64,000 bases of DNA from Karstenula rhodostoma CBS 690.94 (lineage: Eukaryota > Ascomycota > Dothideomycetes > Pleosporales > Didymosphaeriaceae): assembly GCA_010093485.1 (NCBI GenBank), contig MU001494.1, positions 1,333,937 through 1,397,936 on the forward strand. The letters run 5' to 3'. This document shows, piece by piece, positions 9,089 through 20,723 of the stretch. Positions within the stretch are counted from its first letter, which is position 1, and each line of letters opens with the position of its first letter. The notes under the pieces are model-generated. The model worked only from the letters and a program-made list of their open reading frames with translations. It ran no database searches and had not been told where the DNA came from. Made by a program: the position numbers and the translations under genes.

Positions 9089-11782
9089 ATGGACGTCGGA
9101 ACCCTGGGCCGGCTCCAGATTGCCAACCCGGACGAGGACCATCATCCGTCGTCGCCCTCGCCGCCGCCGCCGCCTGCACACGCGCACCCAGACGACGCGC
9201 CCGAGCACGACCCCGCGGGCCGCCCGTCGTCGCCCTCGCAGGCATCGTCGAGCAGCACCATCACCGACCGCCCGAAGCCGCCCGCTCCCCCCCACCTGCT
9301 GCCAGCGCCCCAGCCGCCCACGGGCTCGCTGGGCTTCAACGCCGAAACCTTCACCACCGCCTCGCCCTCGTCCTCGCTCGGCGACCAGCCCTCGCCCCTG
9401 GCCCAGACCGACTCGGCCTCCTCCACCTCCTCGCAGCCCCCAACCCGTCTCACCCATCGCCAGTCGATGCCCTTTGTGCACCAGGCCCAGCACCAGGCCT
9501 CGTATCCACCCTACGCAGCAGGCCCCCTCATACAGGCCGCCCGCATTGGCCCGGCGCCGCCACCCAGCATGGCCGCGCGGCCCATGTCTACCCAGATGTA
9601 CATGCACCCCAACCTGTCCTCGAGCTCCGCCGCGAACCCAGGCACCTATCGCTACAACGACAGCGTCGCCACCGACATACGCCGGACCAGCAGCTCAAGG
9701 GTAGCTCCAAAGGGGATGCCCATGGGGATGCCCTCGCGGGAGCCCAGCAGGAGCAGCAGGGGGTATCCCCCGGAGATGGCGGCAGGAAACGGGCCCTTCC
9801 CCCCGCGCCGGAGCTCGCGGCGCATTCCCTTGGACGCTGCCCACCCGTCGAGCGTGCCCGCGGCGAGCCACTTGTCGACGTCACCATACGGCTTGGAAGG
9901 CGGACCCCTCCCCAGCAGCGAGGAGTGGAAAGAGAAAGGGGCAGCCACGGGCGTAAGGCAAGAGATGGACCAGAATGGTAGACCCGTCACGAGGGTCGTC
10001 AAGAAGGGCGTCAAAGACTTCAACTTTGGCAGGACACTCGGGGAGGGTTCCTACAGTACCGTTCTTGCCGCCACGGACCGCCAGACGCTGCGAGAGTACG
10101 CCATAAAAGTGCTCGACAAGCGCCACATCATCAAAGAGAAGAAGGTCAAATACGTCAACATCGAAAAAGACACCCTGAACCGTTTGACGGAACATCCAGG
10201 CATTGTCCGGCTCTACTACACCTTCCAAGACGAAACTTCGCTATACTTTGTACTCGACCTCGCAGCAGGCGGAGAGCTGCTTGGATTCCTGAAGAAAATG
10301 ACCACATTCGACGTGGAATGCACCAGGTTCTACGGCGCTCAAATACTCGACGCAATCGACTACATGCACTCCCGGGGAGTGATCCACCGCGATCTGAAGC
10401 CTGAAAACGTGCTGCTTGACGACCAAATGCATGTCAAGATTACAGATTTTGGCACGGCCAAGATATTGGACACAAAAAGACCCAACGGCGTCGGCTCGAC
10501 CGGAGGCGATCCGTTGGAGGGCATGGACTCAGACCGTGCACAGTCGTTCGTGGGAACCGCCGAATACGTTTCACCGGAGTTGCTTACAGATAAAAACGCA
10601 TGCAAGGCGAGCGACTTGTGGGCTTTTGGTTGCATAATATACCAGCTGCTTGCTGGTCGGCCACCCTTCAAGGCTGCTAATGAATATCAGACTTTCCAGA
10701 AGATCGTTGGACTGGACTATACCTTTCCAGATGGTTTTCCGCCACTGGCGAAAGACTTGGTGGAAAGGCTGCTAGTCCTGGATCCTGTCACGCGCCTTCC
10801 CATTGAACACATAAAAACTCATGCGTTCTTTGACGGCATAACCTGGGGCAAAGGGCTGTGGAAACAGAAAGCTCCGCGACTGAAAGCCTACGTTCCGCCA
10901 GCCCACGAACCCATCAGACTCAATGGTAATTACGGCCCGTATCCTTCGCCTCAAGTTTCCGTCGGTAACACAGCTCCAGGCCCGGCACCACCTCCTGCAT
11001 CTTCCGCAAACAACCTACGCGTTCCACCTCGGCTCATCACCGAACTGCCTCCACCGAGCCAGCTAGACATTGATTGGTCACCCGTGCTGACAAAAAGAGA
11101 CGAGCGCATATTGAAGCTCGGAAACTTGTTCGTCACCCACCACCCCGCAGGCCATCCTGTGGGTGCAGATGCCGCTGCCGCTCCCGAGGCGCCCAAGAAA
11201 TTTTCGCGCTTCTTTGGCGGTAACACCGTCAAGAAGCGACAGAGATTAGTTATGATTACATCGAATGCCCGAGTGCTTATGTGCGCTGCAGGCACTAATG
11301 ATAAAAAACTGAAAGAGGAGGTGTCGATACTGGCATCCGGCTGCTCTTGGAGAAGCTTCCAGGACTCGAAAGGCCTGACTGCATGGCTTGTTGAAACAGT
11401 ACGCACCACCCCCGGTTCGTTGCCTTTGACTAACACCTGGCAGCGAGACAAGCAGTACGTTTTCGAAGATCCAAAGAGCACGACGAGCGACCCCAACGGC
11501 AGCAAATTCTACACGCAAGAATGGCTCGACAGCATAGATCAAGCGCGAGACTACGCCATATCGCAGAGCATGACAAATTCCTACTCGGGCGACTCCACAC
11601 TGAACGATCTGAACTCTGCTCTTTCAAGCCCTACTAGTACGTTAGGTGGTGACTCCGCCCTAGATGGAGTCAACATCCCAACTACACGTATGCTTCGCAA
11701 AGAGCAGGCAGACTCTGACTCGCTAAAGGGCAGGAAGAGATTCAGCAAGCGCCACTCGAAAAATGGACTCGCAAACTTCTAA
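9089..11782 (+). CDS. PDK1-type AGC kinase (Pkh1/Pkh2/Ksg1 family), 897 aa
   Basis: This is a phosphoinositide-dependent-kinase-1 homologue, the master activator that phosphorylates the activation loop of other AGC kinases (Ypk/Sch9 types) in sphingolipid and cell-integrity signalling. I chose the ATG at 9089 (context CACCATGG) because upstream in-frame sequence is repeat-derived. Residues 1 to about 300 are disordered, rich in Pro/Ser/Ala. The kinase domain spans about 309-600: glycine loop L-G-E-G-S-Y near 317, A-I-K lysine near 340, H-R-D-L-K-P-E-N near 433, D-F-G near 453, and activation-loop S-F-V-G-T-A-E-Y-V-S-P-E, as in PDK1. A C-terminal PH-like domain (about 690-835) has the F-F-G-G-N-T-V-K-K-R-Q-R-L start and an F-Y-T-Q-E-W end. 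There is a single exon of typical length. Assignment to PDK1 is strong; which yeast paralogue it matches cannot be said. Confidence 0.95.
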   Translation: MDVGTLGRLQIANPDEDHHPSSPSPPPPPAHAHPDDAPEHDPAGRPSSPSQASSSSTITDRPKPPAPPHLLPAPQPPTGSLGFNAETFTTASPSSSLGDQPSPLAQTDSASSTSSQPPTRLTHRQSMPFVHQAQHQASYPPYAAGPLIQAARIGPAPPPSMAARPMSTQMYMHPNLSSSSAANPGTYRYNDSVATDIRRTSSSRVAPKGMPMGMPSREPSRSSRGYPPEMAAGNGPFPPRRSSRRIPLDAAHPSSVPAASHLSTSPYGLEGGPLPSSEEWKEKGAATGVRQEMDQNGRPVTRVVKKGVKDFNFGRTLGEGSYSTVLAATDRQTLREYAIKVLDKRHIIKEKKVKYVNIEKDTLNRLTEHPGIVRLYYTFQDETSLYFVLDLAAGGELLGFLKKMTTFDVECTRFYGAQILDAIDYMHSRGVIHRDLKPENVLLDDQMHVKITDFGTAKILDTKRPNGVGSTGGDPLEGMDSDRAQSFVGTAEYVSPELLTDKNACKASDLWAFGCIIYQLLAGRPPFKAANEYQTFQKIVGLDYTFPDGFPPLAKDLVERLLVLDPVTRLPIEHIKTHAFFDGITWGKGLWKQKAPRLKAYVPPAHEPIRLNGNYGPYPSPQVSVGNTAPGPAPPPASSANNLRVPPRLITELPPPSQLDIDWSPVLTKRDERILKLGNLFVTHHPAGHPVGADAAAAPEAPKKFSRFFGGNTVKKRQRLVMITSNARVLMCAAGTNDKKLKEEVSILASGCSWRSFQDSKGLTAWLVETVRTTPGSLPLTNTWQRDKQYVFEDPKSTTSDPNGSKFYTQEWLDSIDQARDYAISQSMTNSYSGDSTLNDLNSALSSPTSTLGGDSALDGVNIPTTRMLRKEQADSDSLKGRKRFSKRHSKNGLANF

Positions 11783-13118
11783 GGCGCGGATCAACGATCC
11801 TGATCAGCGGCACCAACGGGCGATCATTTTCTCAGCCGCCACCGTGACACGGCAGCTGTTTCTCGATGTTGTCATTTTTTTGGTCTCCAGCCGGGTTCGA
11901 TTTCGTTTTACTCCGGCTTCTCATAGTATTGGCATCACAATCAACCATCCAGCGATCGGCGTTTGGGCGTCTCCTTTCTACCGCTTCTACAAATATGGTA
12001 CGTTGTTTGTGTCGCGACGCTGTTTCGCGCATCATATGCTCCCCTTTCCTATGTCCTTACTACCCTTTTTGCACCCCCTTTGGAGGAAAATCTTCTGGTT
12101 TAAACCTTGCATTTACCGGCCTCGGCTTTGGCTTCACGACTACTTTATTTCTTTGGTGGCCGACGGAGGGGCCGTCTCACGGGCTCTTGCGATAACCCCT
12201 TCTATTTAGGGCAGAGGCCCGGTGTTGGCCTCGACGCTTTCTTCGCGTGTGGTCTCGACGCGGGAAGTTTGTCGGGACAAGTCGGCTTCTTTGGGCGTGC
12301 AGCGTGCGTCATATTTCGTGTACTTATTTGCTGAAAAGAGAAAGGGGTGCCTTGCATACAGGTACGGCTTGGCTCTCGAATAATAGGTGGCTTTCTGCAT
12401 GATCGGCTTTCAAGACATCAGGCTGCCCCGCAACACTTCATATCAGAGCGTTCCGCGCAATTTACTTAATCCAGTGCATCGTCCCATGCGTGACCCGGCG
12501 ACCGTGGTTCCAGAGTGGAAATGCTGCCCTGGAAATTGAACGTCGAGTGTGACCTTGATGTAGTTACGTCAACGGCATGTCTATGATATTCATCATGTAC
12601 GCCCTACCAGTTGCAATGTCCGCATTGTTAGCACAGATGATCCTGCAATCACCACTCGACAACCACCGGTGACTCCCCACCATCTGTGGAACGACACAAA
12701 GCACTCCTAGAAAAAACTATGCAACACGAGAATTTTGATTTGATTAACGATGGTGCGTTATCATACGATACAGTATGTTCGATCGGTTCGGTCCACGCAT
12801 AGAGTTGTGAGTCCCCTCGAAATACATTGAATTCCATGTAGAGTGTATCTCATAGTCTTATAGTGTTCCTGGGAAGGAAGTACGACATGAACGAGAAAAC
12901 CATGTTCAAGATACAATCTACTCTGGAGGCTCTCATCCATATAGCTAGCAGCTCTGTCCTGCCAAAGCGGCAATATGTGCTCGAAGAGCCAACAAGGCGA
13001 GGTAAATTGTACCTTATGCAACCTTAATCACACCCCATCCCCCGTCCAAATCAACAAGAAGAAGAAGAAAAAAAGGGTCTCAACACAAGAACCAAATTCA
13101 TAACAGAGCCACTTCATC
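11783..13118. other. Intergenic region, convergent 3' ends
   Basis: It lies between the stop codons of PDK1 (plus) and cellobiose dehydrogenase (minus), so it should hold the two 3' UTRs. Several frames of 60-150 codons exist but have biased, non-protein-like composition. No RNA gene was recognised. Confidence 0.55.
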
Positions 13119-15942
13119 CTAAGCACCTCCTTCTCCCACCGCCCCCTTAAGCCACGAAACAAACCCGGAAAGCGTCCACTTCTTCTCTTCAGCAGCGGTG
13201 GCGGGGACATCGTAGCTGCTTCCTGCGTTGGGCGCGGCGATTGCGGAGGGGATGGTTGGATGAGGCTCCTCTGTGGTACCAGAACCTTGGTCGTAACCGC
13301 TGCCAGGATTCGCGGGGGCCGCACTGGGTGAGGGAGTTTGAGCGGCAGGCGAGGACAAGGCGTCGGAAACGAGGCTGGGGATCACGGCTGGCGTCGAGAT
13401 GACCACAACAGACGAAGACCCCGTGTCGTAGCCGCCGCCAGCCCCAATCGCCGGCGCCGGCGCAAGAACCGCAGAGCTGCTGGCAATAGGTGCAGAAGGC
13501 GAAGTCCCGTTGGAACCACCGTCAAGCGCAATGATTTTCTTGGCCGCGTGCTCAGCAGCCACCATGACGATGACGTGTGTGTTTCCCGATGGCAGATCTG
13601 CATGCATCCCTGCATCGACGACAAAGAGATTGTCTGTACCGTATACTTTGCAGTTTGTGTCGACGACTGCGGTGCCGTTCTTGGAGCCGTCGTCTGTACC
13701 GATGATGGTGGTGCCTGTCATGTGTGTGCCGGGGGAGGGCGGGGTGCGCGCGACGATTGCGGCGCCGGTGTCATTCAGGAGTCCAGCGTAAGAGAGGGTG
13801 CTGTTGGCGCGGTGGGAGAGGGCGAGCATCTCGTCGATGGCGAGGGCGATTGCTTCTTTGTCCGTGTCCGTTTGGAGATAGGGGCTCTCGCTGAACTCGG
13901 TGTTGCCCTCGGAGGTCATGGTAAGACGGCCAGAAGATGTTGTGCCATGCGTCAAAAGAAACATAATATCAATGGTATTGTTGACCGTGGAGTAGCAGTG
14001 CGTCTGGACGACGAGCTTGCTGCCGTCGCTGGTGGTCACCGTCGTGAACGTGTTGAGGCGCATCTGCGGGTTACCGACGAGGGGGCCAGCCGCCTGGGCG
14101 AAGAGATCGATGTCGGTCTGGCTTGGGTCGCCGAAGGCGGTGGCAGGCAGGATGCTCATGCCAGCAGTGACGTTGAACTTAATGCCGATGATTGCGTGGT
14201 CGCGGACGAAGCCGACGGGGGAGTTTATCCAGGCTGCCTTGGGAGGAAGCGTAATGGACGTGGTCTGCTTGGAGGCAACTTCGATCTGGTCAGCGGGACC
14301 GATACCAGAGTTGAAGAGAATACGTGGCGACGACATTGAACCAGCAGCAAGGATGACCTTGCCATTGGGTTTGACGCTGAAGATGGTCCGATGACTGGTG
14401 TTATCCTCGGTCTCGACACCTGTGATGGTAGAATTTATGCGGATGGCACGGAGAACCTTAGTGTGTAGTTTTAGTGTGAAGTTGGGATCAGATAAGGCGA
14501 GTGGGAGGTATTGGTTAACGGGACCAGAGCGACGGCCATTGGCGATGTTCATTGCTGGGGGAGAGTACGTCTGGAACTTCTCGTCAGGCTCCTCGTTGGT
14601 GGAGACCTCCTTCCAACCAGCCCCAGCAAGGAATTTGGAGAGAACCTCGTAGACGGCGTTGTCGTAGTACTTGCCATCTGAAGAAGGCTGAATCGTACCG
14701 GGATTGCGCTCGTAGAGGCGGTCGGCAGCCTCCGATACACCGTCAGACCACTGCCAGCCTGCCGGCCAGTGCTCGAAGTCGAAGCTTGGGGGCTTAATGA
14801 AGGCCATTCCGTTTACGGTTGTGCCCCCACCCAGGATACACCCTGCCATTCCAGCGGTGTCAGAGCAGTAACCCTTGTTACCAGGGTAAGCAGACAGCTG
14901 CATAAACATTGCTGGAACTTCGTAGATGGTCGTAGTATCGTTCCACGGGGGAGTGAGAGTGCCACCAGTAGAGTAGAAGGACGGGCCACCACGCTCAAGT
15001 AGAAGCACGGACTTGCCGGTCTCGGTGAGACGTTGAGCAGTGACGATACCAGAAGCGCCTGAGATTCGTCAGTGGCTGCAAGTGCTACGATATGGGACTA
15101 GGTCAATCAACGCAAGTCGCCGTCAGAATCGTGTTCACCCGCGATGAGGTGTAAGCACTAGACTTGGCTCGTGTATAACGTCGCGAGTTGACCCAGGATC
15201 CATTGTACTCACCCCCTCCCACGACAATGTAATCGTAGGTTGTGTTGTAGGTTGTCACTGTGCCGTTGTAGGGGATCGTGCCGTTAGTAGGAAGCGTTCC
15301 ATTGCTCGGGTTGGAAGGCGTCGTAGCGTTACTAGCTAGCGCAGCCCACGACGCGAACTCAGCAGACTTCGCGTTGGAAATGTCGACGGCATAGAGGCCA
15401 AAAGTATCGTGTTGCTCAATAGAAGAGCTGGGGCTAGAAGGGGTCGAGGGACCAGAGGTGGTGGCGATAGCCCACCCGAAGACACTAGTCTCAGCTGAGG
15501 CGTTGAGGGACTTCACGGTGGTGTCTACGGACATGCAGTTCTTGCAAAGAAACGTGTAGCTGAAACCGGTTTCGTTGGTGCTGGAGGCGATGGTTTGGAG
15601 AGTCGGGCCATTCACGACGGTGGGAAGCGCATAGTTGGTTGCTGACCGTAGAGATGAGACGATCTCTCCGTTGTTAGGCCACGCTACTAGGAGCATGGAG
15701 TTCAACATGGATCCCGTGAACGAGACACCAGCCCATCCTGTCAAGGTGTTTGCAGAGAGCTGCCCGATGAAGTCTGTGGTTGGATTCTCAGGAAGAGCAA
15801 CTCCGAACGAGTAGTTGGCAACGTTCTTCTGCTGGAAGGTGATGCCTGTAGCCTCGTCCGTGTAGCTAGTAGTGAGCTGAGCCTGTGCGCCAGCAAAGCT
15901 AGCTGCCAGAGCAAGCGACAAGAGTATGTGACGAATTGCCAT
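13119..15942 (-). CDS. Cellobiose dehydrogenase (AA8 cytochrome + AA3_1 GMC flavoprotein), about 889 aa
   Basis: This is a secreted flavocytochrome that oxidises cellobiose and feeds electrons to lytic polysaccharide monooxygenases. Exons are 15942-15213 and 15058-13119; the 154-nt intron (GTGAGT..CACTGAC..CTCAG) closes the frame. A signal peptide (about 1-20, A-Q-A cleavage) leads into the cytochrome domain (about 21-215). Its candidate haem ligands are Met79 (in G-S-M-L-N) and the His in I-E-Q-H-D-T-F-G-L-Y. A Thr/Asn/Pro linker rich in N-x-T sites follows. The FAD site V-V-G-G-G-A-S-G lies at about 239-246. The catalytic pair is His near 688 (G-T-H-M-T-G) and Asn near 737 (P-S-G-N-T-H), close to where the well-studied basidiomycete enzyme has them. 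There is no cellulose-binding module. A 120-residue low-complexity tail has three G/S-YD motifs (GGGYD, GSGYD, GSSYD) and ends in a Trp-containing helix. Confidence 0.93.
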
Positions 15943-16662
15943 CTTGGGCAAAGGTAAAGAACGTATTGGGTGAGAAACGAAGAAAAGAGGGTGTGCACCG
16001 AGGCAATGAACATGTGGGTGAGTTCGACTGCTACCAGACCCGCGATAGCTCCTCCACAAGATGCCCTCCTCCATCCTTATATCAGGCTCTGAGATAGGCC
16101 TTGACGCCTAAGCGTGTTACAGCTTCCGCCAAAAGTCCGTCGTGCAGTTCAGTTTCCCTTAGCCCCAGCCTAGGAAGCATAGGCCTGGCGAAGAGTACAA
16201 ACAATGCGAGCACAAACAAGGCCAATAACGAAGGCCGACCGACCACCTTTCTTGTTCCTCCACAGCCTGTGAAACGAATGTGGTCCGTCCGCCAATAAGA
16301 GCGGGAAGCAGTCAGCCACAACTAGTGATCCCTGCGTGGATCCTCCGCCAATTCATTTCTTTCTTTATCCATGCGCGATTGAACCAAACCCAAACAAATT
16401 CGCCCAGGATTCCAATGACTGGGCTGTGGAGTATGATGCCCGCGCATTGTTGCCAACTGGGTGGATTGGTCTATAGATAACCAATCCCCGGGTTTGGGCG
16501 GGCCAAGCCCCGCAGAATAGATTGCACGGACTCCTGTCACCTCTTACTAACCGAGATTGCCTTGGTTCGCATGGTTCGAAGAACGGAGATGCTAGAGATT
16601 CATGACAAAAGAAGGGTATCTTGACGCTAATTGCAGAGTAATCGAGAGAGGGTTTCCAGGTT
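15943..16662. promoter_or_regulatory. Upstream region of cellobiose dehydrogenase; downstream of GPI8
   Basis: This 720-bp gap contains the promoter of the cellobiose dehydrogenase gene and the 3' end of GPI8 (both minus strand). Apart from the TATA-like motif I can support nothing specific. Confidence 0.5.
16077..16085 (-). promoter_or_regulatory. TATA-like box of the cellobiose dehydrogenase gene
   Basis: On the minus strand the sequence GATATAAGG lies about 135-140 bp upstream of the ATG at 15942. That distance suits a fungal core promoter with a roughly 100-nt leader. This is inference from position and motif only. Confidence 0.4.
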
Positions 16663-17880
16663 TCAGAGCGACTCCAACCATGATCCAGCGGCCCAAACGC
16701 CAGCGAATCCGAGTAATGCTGCGGCCCCCACGATCTGTTTCGACCATCCGGACTCTGTATCAACCTTCACAGCCCCAGGCTTCTTTGTGCTCTGCTGTGG
16801 CTCCATCGCAACTGCCTCTTCCATTATGTGCTGCGCCTGCGGTCGCAGATTGAGAGTCTCGTTGTGTCTCCGCTTGGCCTCCAGGATCATCTTGTCGATA
16901 GCCTCCAGCTCTTCGCGCCACTGCGTCTCGTCCTTTCCGCTCCCCGCGTCGATCTCCACATTCTGCACATTTCCAAAGAAGTCCATGACCAGTCTTGATC
17001 TAGCGCCAGCGTCGCCACCGGCAAACAAGTCGTACCGGATGCCAGGGTCGGAATGCATGTCGGCTGGGTTGTAACTGTCGAAGAGCTCGCCCATGGTGAC
17101 CTTTGAGGTGGGATCGCGAACGTTCGTTTCGAGAAACTCGAGGTTGTAGTATGTGTATCTGTCAATGACGGCAACGCCCACATCGTTGTCTGCGTGGTGC
17201 GAGTATGAGGACTGGTCGATGTCGGAGGATCCCGTTGCGAGGATGTTTGGGGAGTAGAACTTGGAGTACATGGTGTTGGCCTGGCAGGTGTCGATCATGA
17301 AGAGCATCTCGTGGTAGCTGTCGAGCATCAGCGCAGTCCACTCCATGTTTGATTGTGCTTACCGCTTCTTCTCCCACATCTGGCCAAAGGCATCTGCCAG
17401 ATCATAGGCGGAGATCTCCTCGGCGTCCTGGAACTTGAGGAATTCGTTTCCGCCATGGCCTGTCATGTAGACCAAGATGTTGCTCCGCTCGTCGGTCATC
17501 AGGCGCTTGGATCGCGGCATGTCCTCGGACACTCTGTCCGTCATAAGCCGTATGAAGTTCTCGACCGTGACTTCGTATCCTCTGTAGTCGACCTCGATAT
17601 TGTCGCCGTAGAGATCGAGCGCGCGGTCGGCGTTGTTGTAGACGGTTCCGGGGAACGCGTTGCGGGGGTTGCAGGCCATGTCGTCGGGCAGCATGAGTAT
17701 GATTTGCGAATCCGGAATGCCGAGACGCTTCACGGTCCGGTATAGCGAGAGCACATTTGCGAGGTGGCGGTAGTTGAACCAGAAGCGCGACGTACCGACG
17801 AGGACGGCCCAGTTGGACGTGTGTTCGGCGGCGGCGAGGGGAGCCAGCAGCAGAGGCGCGAGGGCCGCGGAGAGCTTCAT
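16663..17880 (-). CDS. GPI-anchor transamidase catalytic subunit (Gpi8/PIG-K), 390 aa
   Basis: This ER-membrane cysteine protease (peptidase family C13) cleaves the C-terminal signal of proproteins and attaches the GPI anchor, working with Gaa1, Gpi16, Gpi17 and Gab1. Exons are 17880-17363 and 17317-16663; the 45-nt intron (GTAAGC..GACAG) closes the frame. There is a signal peptide at 1-18. The catalytic dyad is visible: His142 (T-G-H-G-G) and Cys184 (D-T-C-Q-A), with the 42-residue spacing known in yeast Gpi8. The intron interrupts the conserved W-E-K-K-R-Y-H-E segment. A C-terminal hydrophobic helix (about 365-386) should anchor it in the ER. The length is normal. It is divergent from the OPT transporter with only 299 bp between start codons. 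Confidence 0.96.
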
Positions 17881-18179
17881 GGTTGCAAGAGCCCACGCAA
17901 CAATCGCAGTGTCTATGCAAAACCGCGAATATGTCGTGAGCTTAATTACGCAAGGAGATTCCGCGCCTTCTGCAACACACGTTGGAGATGCGATGCAGGG
18001 GTGCGGCTGACTAAATGCCTTCGTCGGCAAAACAATGATGCGCATCGCGTCATTCAGCCACCTCCAGGTGCACCCGCCCGACCTCTTCACTTCTTTGGAA
18101 TAATGTCGTCTTAACGCTTGTTCGGAACCCACTACTTCTACACTGTTTGGTTCTGCAGCGCCCCTTGCCGCTTCACACA
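17881..18179. promoter_or_regulatory. Shared divergent promoter, GPI8 / OPT transporter
   Basis: Only 299 bp separate the two start codons, so the promoters must overlap. I see no unambiguous TATA box. Coordinated expression is possible but not demonstrated. Confidence 0.55.
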
Positions 18180-20453
18180 ATGGCTCCGGACCGGGGCGAA
18201 TCCGTGGACGTGGATGACGACCAGCGAAACCATGCACTCCACGGTGCCAGTAATCCACCGCCGTCTCGGCACAGTTCACGAGCGTCAGGAGAACGCAGGT
18301 TCCTGGCCGAAAGAGCCAACCAACCGCAGAACTTCACCCTCCGAGGCGTCCTTTGTGGCTTGGCTATCGGCGTCGCTATATGCTTCAGTAATATGTACTT
18401 TGGTCTCCAGACAGGATGGGTCACGGGCATGGCCATGCCGTCAGCCCTGATTGGTTTTGCTTACTTCAAGACGGTGTCTCGTATGCTCAAATTTCCCTTT
18501 ACGCCCGTGGAGAATGTACTTGTCCAGTCTGTTGCTGGCGCCGTGGGTACAATGCCGCTTGGATGTGGATTCGTCGGCGTGATTCCAGCTCTCAACTTCT
18601 TGTTGACCAAGGAAGAAAACGGTCCTCTTGACATTAGTCTTTGGAGACTGGTCGTCTGGTCACTGGGAATATGTTTCTTTGGTGTGGTGTTTGCTGTGCC
18701 TTTGCGCAAGGAGGTCATCATTCGCGAGAAGCTAAAGTTCCCGAGTGGCACTGCCACAGCCCTGATGATCCAAGTCCTGCATGGTGACGATAAATCCAAA
18801 GTCACCACGTCCCACCCTAGCGGCGGAGAGGAAGAGAGGGGAGAAGAACAGCACCTCTTGCAGTCTTCCGAGACAGAAGGCGAATACGCGCTTCGACCGT
18901 CCCACGAGCAGCAGATTGAAGGGCAAGGAAGCGATCCTGACGATGACGGCGACTGGAAAGGCAGGATCCGTCTGCTGCTTATATCCTTTGCTGGCTCGGC
19001 TCTTTACACGATAGTGACCTACTTCATCCCGCAGCTGCACGACGTCCCAGTCTTTGGGCTTACGTTGGCAAGCAAATGGCTGTGGACGTTGAATCCTTCT
19101 CCAGCCTACATCGGACAAGGCATTATCATGGGCCCCGCTACAACTCTCCATATGCTCCTGGGCGCTATAGTGGGCTGGGGTATACTGTCGCCACTTGCAA
19201 AACATCGCGGCTGGGCACCAGGACCTGTCTCGGACTGGACTAATGGCTCCAAGGGATGGATTGTATGGATCTCGCTTGCAATCATGTTAGCAGATTCCTT
19301 GGTTAACCTCGGATGGCTCGCTTTTCGACCTTTGCTCGCTATCGGCAGGTTGTACTTTCCTTCGGCCAAAGAAATCTATGATACGCACACTTGGAGACAA
19401 CTTCTCACCCTCAACATTACTCGTCAGCCTGCGTACACTCAGCTCAACGATGGTACTTCCGCAAATCCTATCACTGCTATCAAGCAACACCTTTCTGAGG
19501 ACAACGAGCCGGACGCACCGCCCGAACACCAGATCTCGAATCGCACAATGATCATCGGACTCATCCTCTCGCTCGCCGCATGCATAGCTGGTGTACACAT
19601 TTCTTTCCCCAACCTCATCCCGCTCAGCCTCACATTTCTGGCGCTCGTTTTGGCGCTCTTCCTCTCCATCATGGGCGTTCGCGCGTTAGGCGAGACGGAC
19701 CTCAACCCTGTTTCCGGCATCTCGAAGCTTACACAGCTCATCTTCGCGCTCGTCACACCCACCACCGGACCGAACGCCAAAAACTCGGTCATCATTAACC
19801 TGCTCGCCGGTGCCGTCTCCGAATCGGCAGCTCTCCAAGCAGGTGACCTACTGCAGGATCTTAAATGCGGCCATCTGCTAGGCGCGGCGCCAAACGCACA
19901 GTTCTGGGGCCAGATGATCGGTTCGGGCGTTGGTGCGGTGATTTCTGCGCTAGTGTACAAGCTTTACACGCATGTGTACGCTGGTCAGATCCCCGGTGGT
20001 TTGTTTGAAGTTCCAACAGCGTACGTATGGGTCTTCACTGCAAGATTGGTCACAGGCAAAGGCCTGCCACCTATGGTCCGCGAATGGGCGGCGGGTGCTG
20101 GAGCAATTTTTGCCGTAGGGACGATGTTGAGAGTCTACGGGCAGTTTAGGAAGAGGCAAGGCTTGAGCGCAAGATGGCTTGACTTCGTGCCGGGTGGTAT
20201 TGCCTTTGCCATTGGTGAGTATTCTGGCAGGTTATCTTGTGGTGTTCAATACTAACAGCGTACAGGGATGTACAACACACCCTCATTTACGCTTGCACGT
20301 ACTATTGGTGGTCTGATCAGCTTGTGGTGGAAGCGTTGGAAGGGCCGAAGCGAGACGCAGATTGTTGTGCTTGCTAGCGGTTTGATACTGGGCGAGGGGC
20401 TGTTCAGTATCGTGAATCTGGCTTTGGCTAGCTTGAAGGTGCCGCATTTGTAG
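18180..20453 (+). CDS. OPT-family oligopeptide transporter, 740 aa
   Basis: This is a multi-pass membrane transporter of the OPT superfamily, which moves small peptides or metal chelates with protons. Exons are 18180-20214 and 20266-20453; the 51-nt intron (GTGAGT..ACTAAC..ACAG) closes the frame. The N-terminal 60 residues are hydrophilic. The first membrane region carries the family signature [11 protein letters not shown], followed by P-F-T-P-V-E-N and F-P-S-G-T-A-T-A. About a dozen hydrophobic helices follow, broken by an acidic loop at about 205-265. The sequence resembles the branch that includes yeast YGL114W and plant YSL proteins more than classical Opt1, but the substrate cannot be fixed from sequence. 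Confidence 0.9.
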
Positions 20454-20723
20454 ATGACGTGCTCGATCAAAAGTAGCTTTACGACAATATATCTCACAAT
20501 CTTTGTTCAAGTAACTTTTGGAGCATATAGACAAGTTAGGAGTCATCTCGTATCCTATACAACCTACAACGAAACCACTTGAACTACGTAGTCTCTTCGA
20601 GAATTCCCAGGTGTATTGAGCTTGAGGGCAAACGATACACATACTACGAGTGCTACATATCCCCACAAAGACAAAAAGAAAAGGCCGAAGCTAACCTCGA
20701 GTATTGACGGCGGACCTTAGGGC
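20454..20723. other. Spacer between OPT transporter and tRNA-Pro; Pol III terminator
   Basis: The transporter 3' end is followed by the 3' flank of the minus-strand tRNA-Pro. On the minus strand a T5 run (complement of A5 at 20673-20677), followed closely by a T4, lies about 46 nt beyond the tRNA 3' end. It could terminate polymerase III. Confidence 0.5.

Noticed and set aside
8508..9981. Long frames of about 400 and 366 codons overlapping the PDK1 start
   Set aside because: They are rich in Pro/Arg/Ala because they read the GC-rich repeats and the disordered PDK1 N-terminus in other frames.
13338..14339. 333-codon frame antisense to cellobiose dehydrogenase
   Set aside because: It mirrors the codon bias of the real gene; no motif, no splice logic.
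20215..20265. Idea that the tRNA insert is a copy of the OPT gene's 51-nt intron 0.5 kb away
   Set aside because: Same length and similar signals, but the sequences do not match apart from donor, branch and acceptor motifs.
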